Shown here: in pieces, positions 60,731 to 64,000 of the stretch | How the letters are laid out: every line of letters begins with the position of its first letter | How positions within the stretch are numbered: position 1 is the stretch's first letter | Source: Isochrysis galbana | Taxonomy: Eukaryota > Haptophyta > Isochrysidales > Isochrysidaceae | DNA: 64,000 nucleotides | Assembly (NCBI GenBank): GCA_018136815.1 | Contig: CM030934.1 | Coordinates: 1,272,979 to 1,336,978 of the forward strand | Direction of reading: 5' to 3' | Notes under the pieces: generated by a model | Told to the model about the DNA's origin: nothing | Seen by the model: only the letters and a program-made list of their open reading frames with translations | The model's database searches: none | Position numbers and translations under genes: made by a program

Positions 60731-62337
60731 TCTCCGCCTACGTCGAGACAATTCGCGATGTCTTGCGCGAGGCCATGGTGCGTCTCTGTGCTCTCTGTGC
60801 GAGGGCGGGTCGCATGCGCATCTTGGTAAAACATTGATCAGATCATCTGGCGTTAGCCTGCCCGATCCTGTGTGCTCTTGCATCACGGGTGCTCGAGGCT
60901 CCAATGAGGAGTACAGGGCATGTTCATTTGTGTTTTCTCGCCAGTGGTCTTGAGGACACAGAGGGGGAGCTCCACGGTGATCATGTCACTCATCGCCCGA
61001 GGCGACTACGTCATTCATCGGCCACGCTACCCGTGGTAGCAAGCTGCCGCGACGTAGCACCTTCTATGTGATTTTGTTGGCAGCACTCATGCACTCACCC
61101 GTCGATGAGGCGGGTACTCGGTGTGCGCCTGGGCTACCGTAGGTGCGAGCCCCAAGGTTCGTCATTCCCATTTACGCAGCATGGCATATCAAGATCAACG
61201 ACATCAGGTGACCGTTGACGACTTGTGCATGTAAGATGTAAACCACTCCCGCTTTTCCGTGTGAATTCCTGATTTCTCTTATCCTTCATGTCTATTGTGT
61301 ACTCGCTTTCGCCTCTCACGCGTGTCGCTTGTGATGTCGCTTGCGCTGGGCCGCACGTAGCTTATGCTTGTGTAACTTTGAATGATAGAGTTATGATATA
61401 AACCTTTTGATATTCTCGCCTCGCGCATGGCACTGGACCTTTAACGTGCTTGTTGCCACGACCATAATCGCTCTCCTTCCCCTCCCCAGCTCCTCGCCAC
61501 GTTCCATCGGCCCTCACCCTCTCCCACCTCGAGTCGCGAGTTTGCGCTGGAAAGGTATCGAACTCGAGACGCAAGTCCCGAACTCGAACTCGAGTCGCGA
61601 ATTCCGGTTTTTATTTTGAAGTCCGCTTGCCCACGGGCCACGGGTGACTGACAAGGATACTGGACGGACGCCCTCAATGAACTAACACGCTACACGCCCG
61701 AAAGGGGCAGAACTAGATAGAGAGGAGCAAATAATATAGGAGACAGATCCCACCGGCACTCGCCACAGTCATTCTCTTAGCATGGCGCTATGTAATGCCA
61801 TAAGTTACACTACGACGGCGCGACTTTCTCCGAAGAATCGATCCTAACATCCTAACAAAAGTAATCGGAAGATTCGCAACGCTCAGCAGGGCCATCATTT
61901 TCTGGACTCAGCGAGGACGGCCCGCATGCAAGCATGGGCCGTCAACCAAAACAAGGATAGACCTAAACCTAAACGAGCTAAGTAAGTAAGACCCATATCC
62001 ACATACACAATTGACAATCAAAGCGAACTCGTCCCCAGCGCATAACTACGGGCGCTAGCCTCGAAACTGGGGATAGAATATAGTAGTAAAAAACATCTGA
62101 AGATTCAGGGCTACACACCTACTGGCTACAGGACTATCCATCTCTACTTCCACCGCCCTTATCTTCCCTTCCTCCACCTCTTCCCCTGCCGGCCCCCCTT
62201 CATTTCTTTTTCTTCGGTTTCCGGGGTCCGGCCTCGGTGCACTACCTGAGGCCTGAGGCCTGGTTTGTTTGGAGTGTGGGTTCCGGGCAGGCCTTTTGGT
62301 CTCTTGCTCTCGTAGGTCGTGTCCACCTGGGTCCCGT
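60731..62337. other. Intergenic with repeats
   Basis: AAACCTTTTGATATTCTCGCC near 61401 matches motifs at 6794 and 32953. ACTCGAG-type tandem words lie at 61555-61605. R3 begins near 62093. No gene supported. Confidence 0.4.
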
Positions 62338-62748
62338 CTAGATCACATTGCCTCTAGTGGTGCCCTCTCTTGTTCGTTGTGTCCGTGGTTTACTAGTTGC
62401 TCCGTTGCTTCGCTCCTTGGCCTCTACGACCGCGTGCGCGATCTTCAGCTTGGTGGCTAGTTCAACTAGCTCCTCGCTGGGTTTTAGCCCACCCTTGTCG
62501 CTTATGTGAAATATGGGTCTCAAGTCGCCCATATCTATTCTTTTCTTTTTCTTGGGCTGTCTTCCCATGCCCGCTTGGGCTGTTCTCGCCGAGTCGGTTT
62601 CGTATGCGAATAATAAAGCTTTACACAGGACGCTGCCCGATTGTAGGGCGGTCAAACAGTGCTTTTTTATTAGGGGTGAAAAAATGACCATCTCAGAATT
62701 GAGGAAATTTGAGGATTTTCTTCGGGAGAAAGTTCCCAATACACCCAA
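62338..62748 (-). CDS. Hypothetical small protein, basic, possibly transposon-derived
   Basis: 136 codons. An internal Met at about residue 60 (MGRQPKKKKRIDMGDLRPIF) opens a balanced, protein-like segment with a nuclear-localisation-like PKKKKR. The sequence around 62643 (TAGGGCGGTCAAACAGTG) is repeated near 32806, and R3 lies downstream, so it may belong to a repeat. No family named. Confidence 0.35.
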   Translation of the reverse strand: MGVLGTFSRRKSSNFLNSEMVIFSPLIKKHCLTALQSGSVLCKALLFAYETDSARTAQAGMGRQPKKKKRIDMGDLRPIFHISDKGGLKPSEELVELATKLKIAHAVVEAKERSNGATSKPRTQRTREGTTRGNVI

Positions 62749-62833
62749 CTAGCACATATCCGGGGCCCATTAGGACCCGGACCCCCCCCTTGGGCCCCCA
62801 CAACAAAACGTAATCGAAAACAGACAAAAGACG

Positions 62834-63757
62834 CTAAAATCGCAAAAGCTTGAAAAGCTCAACTTCGAACCGATGCCGGGCGCGCTGCGTGCCCGTTTTC
62901 GACGATCCATCCGGATGGGGGACCCCACCAGATACCAAATACGCATAGCCCACCCGGATGGTCACGCCAATCGGGCAGGCCGCGCGCCGAACCCTCGTCG
63001 AAATCACCCATCCGCCGAGCCCATTGAACGTTGAGCCGTCGCCGTCGCCGGCGGCCCGCTCCCTAATTCTATTGGAATCGATGGCCGCTCGAGAGCTGCG
63101 CCTCTTCTGTCCTGGAGTCAACTCGGACAGCGTCGGAGCGTGCGGCCCCAAGTCCAACCGTACGCTCCCGTCGATAACGCCTTGCGGGTCCGCGGACGCC
63201 TTGGTGAAGAAATCGATCGCGGCGGGCCAGACGTCGGGAAGGACGTCGAGCGCGCGCTGCTCCGGGCCGAACTTGATGGCGCGCAAGAGAGGCCAAAGAA
63301 CGGTGTCCGACAGGATAGACATCGCTCGCACCGCTGCCATGATCTCGGGAGAGGAGGCGCCCTTGAGGATGGAGCCGCGTAGCTTGCCGCCCGCCTTCTC
63401 CGCCATCATCTCCTCCTCCTCGAGGAACGTCCGAAGAGTGCCCTCCTACGTGAGCAGGCGCTCGGTCACGGCGGCGTTGAGGAAGAAGACGTACGAGCGA
63501 GATCCGCAGATGGCGAGCAGGTCCTCAACGTTTCCGAGCACGGCGTCGGTGGAGGCGTCTACCATGTCGGCAAGCCTCGCGTCCATCCACTCGCGGAACT
63601 TGGCGCCAATCGCATAGCCCTTTGACGAGCAGGGGGGGGGTTCGGGGGGGGTCCGGGGGGGGCAGGTAAGGGGGGCCCCTGGGGAATCCTTGGACACCCA
63701 TGAGGGGTGGAAAATAGTGGTTAAAAAGCGTGAGTGACCGAGTGACCGGCCTACCAA
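62834..63757 (-). pseudogene. Transposase-like ORF with an in-frame stop
   Basis: Frames 63757-63446 and 63409-62834 are the same frame, separated by one TAG. The upstream piece has ADMVDASTDAVLGNVEDLLA. The downstream piece (MAEKAGGKLRGSILKGASSP, ILSDTVLWPLLRAIKFGPEQ, DVLPDVWPAAIDFF) is reminiscent of the central region of hAT-family transposases, where a helical segment precedes the FW...LK.I motif. This resemblance is weak. G- and C-runs follow on the 5' side. It is probably inactive. Confidence 0.4.
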
Positions 63758-64000
63758 ACATCCAGGTAAAACTCTCGTAAAAGAGAGAAGAGGATGGGTT
63801 GCAGCGTTGAGTCCTGCGGTCTGCCGCGCCGGCCGCCGATTCTAGACCTTATCGTCCGGACGGGTGTGATACTTCCTGTCTCTTCGATCGTCGCGCACTA
63901 TTCTTATAGTTCGTCGTTCCGCGTTCGTACGTTCGTACCGTTCGTCGTTCGTTGCCGCTAGCCACTGGCAACTGGCAGTAGGGGAAGTAGTAGTAGTAGT

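Overview
This window reads as nuclear DNA from a photosynthetic eukaryote. It holds a light-harvesting-type (LHC) protein and a 2Fe-2S ferredoxin-like protein, and GT-AG introns of roughly 90-280 bp that restore reading frame in at least six genes. One protein (minus strand, 27395-26020) opens with a signal peptide ending TASAVTA|FQL, which resembles the ASAFAP-type plastid import signal of algae with red-derived complex plastids. I infer such an alga but do not assign a genus. No part looks bacterial.

Layout. 1-330: 5' piece of a LINE-like repeat. 755-6067: ARM-like protein (-), RsuA/RluB-type pseudouridine synthase (+), chromodomain protein (-), LHC protein (+). 6347-19960: a transposon nest. 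A LINE ORF1 on the minus strand is split by a complete Ty1/copia element (8500-17573), which itself carries a short LTR element (9391-10957) in its 5' leader. 20808-21888: ferredoxin-like gene (-). 22263-25512: gag-like and LTR fragments. 26020-27395: RMDN-type TPR protein (-). 28086-29759: long inverted repeats enclosing minisatellites. 29997-32708: ankyrin/TPR protein (+). 33230-37030: LINE pieces around a coiled-coil gene (-). 38126-41545: RRM-BART protein (+) and TMEM115-like protein (-). 42190-44110: pol fragments of retroelements. 44472-47966: a compact cassette of three small membrane or hypothetical genes, the middle one split by an LTR element. 48749-52415: a spliced AlkB-type dioxygenase and a METTL24-like methyltransferase (both -). 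54679-56001: polytopic membrane protein (-). 56979-57919: TA-flanked inverted-repeat element(s). 58598-60730: PHD-PHD-F-box protein (+). 62338-63757: small ORF and a decayed transposase-like ORF.

Host genes appear as scattered single housekeeping or regulatory genes separated by retroelement debris, with no shared pathway. The observations most worth following are: a hairpin placed 4-5 nt before the ORF1 start codon in dispersed LINE-like copies, with stems that differ in sequence but still pair; the compact, virus-like three-gene cassette at 44472-47966; non-canonical TATC...GATA LTR ends on the copia element; and unusual fusions (RRM+BART, helical domain+AlkB, 2xPHD+F-box).

All functional calls come from reading the sequence by eye. 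Splice models are inferred from GT/AG sites, phase and family similarity.
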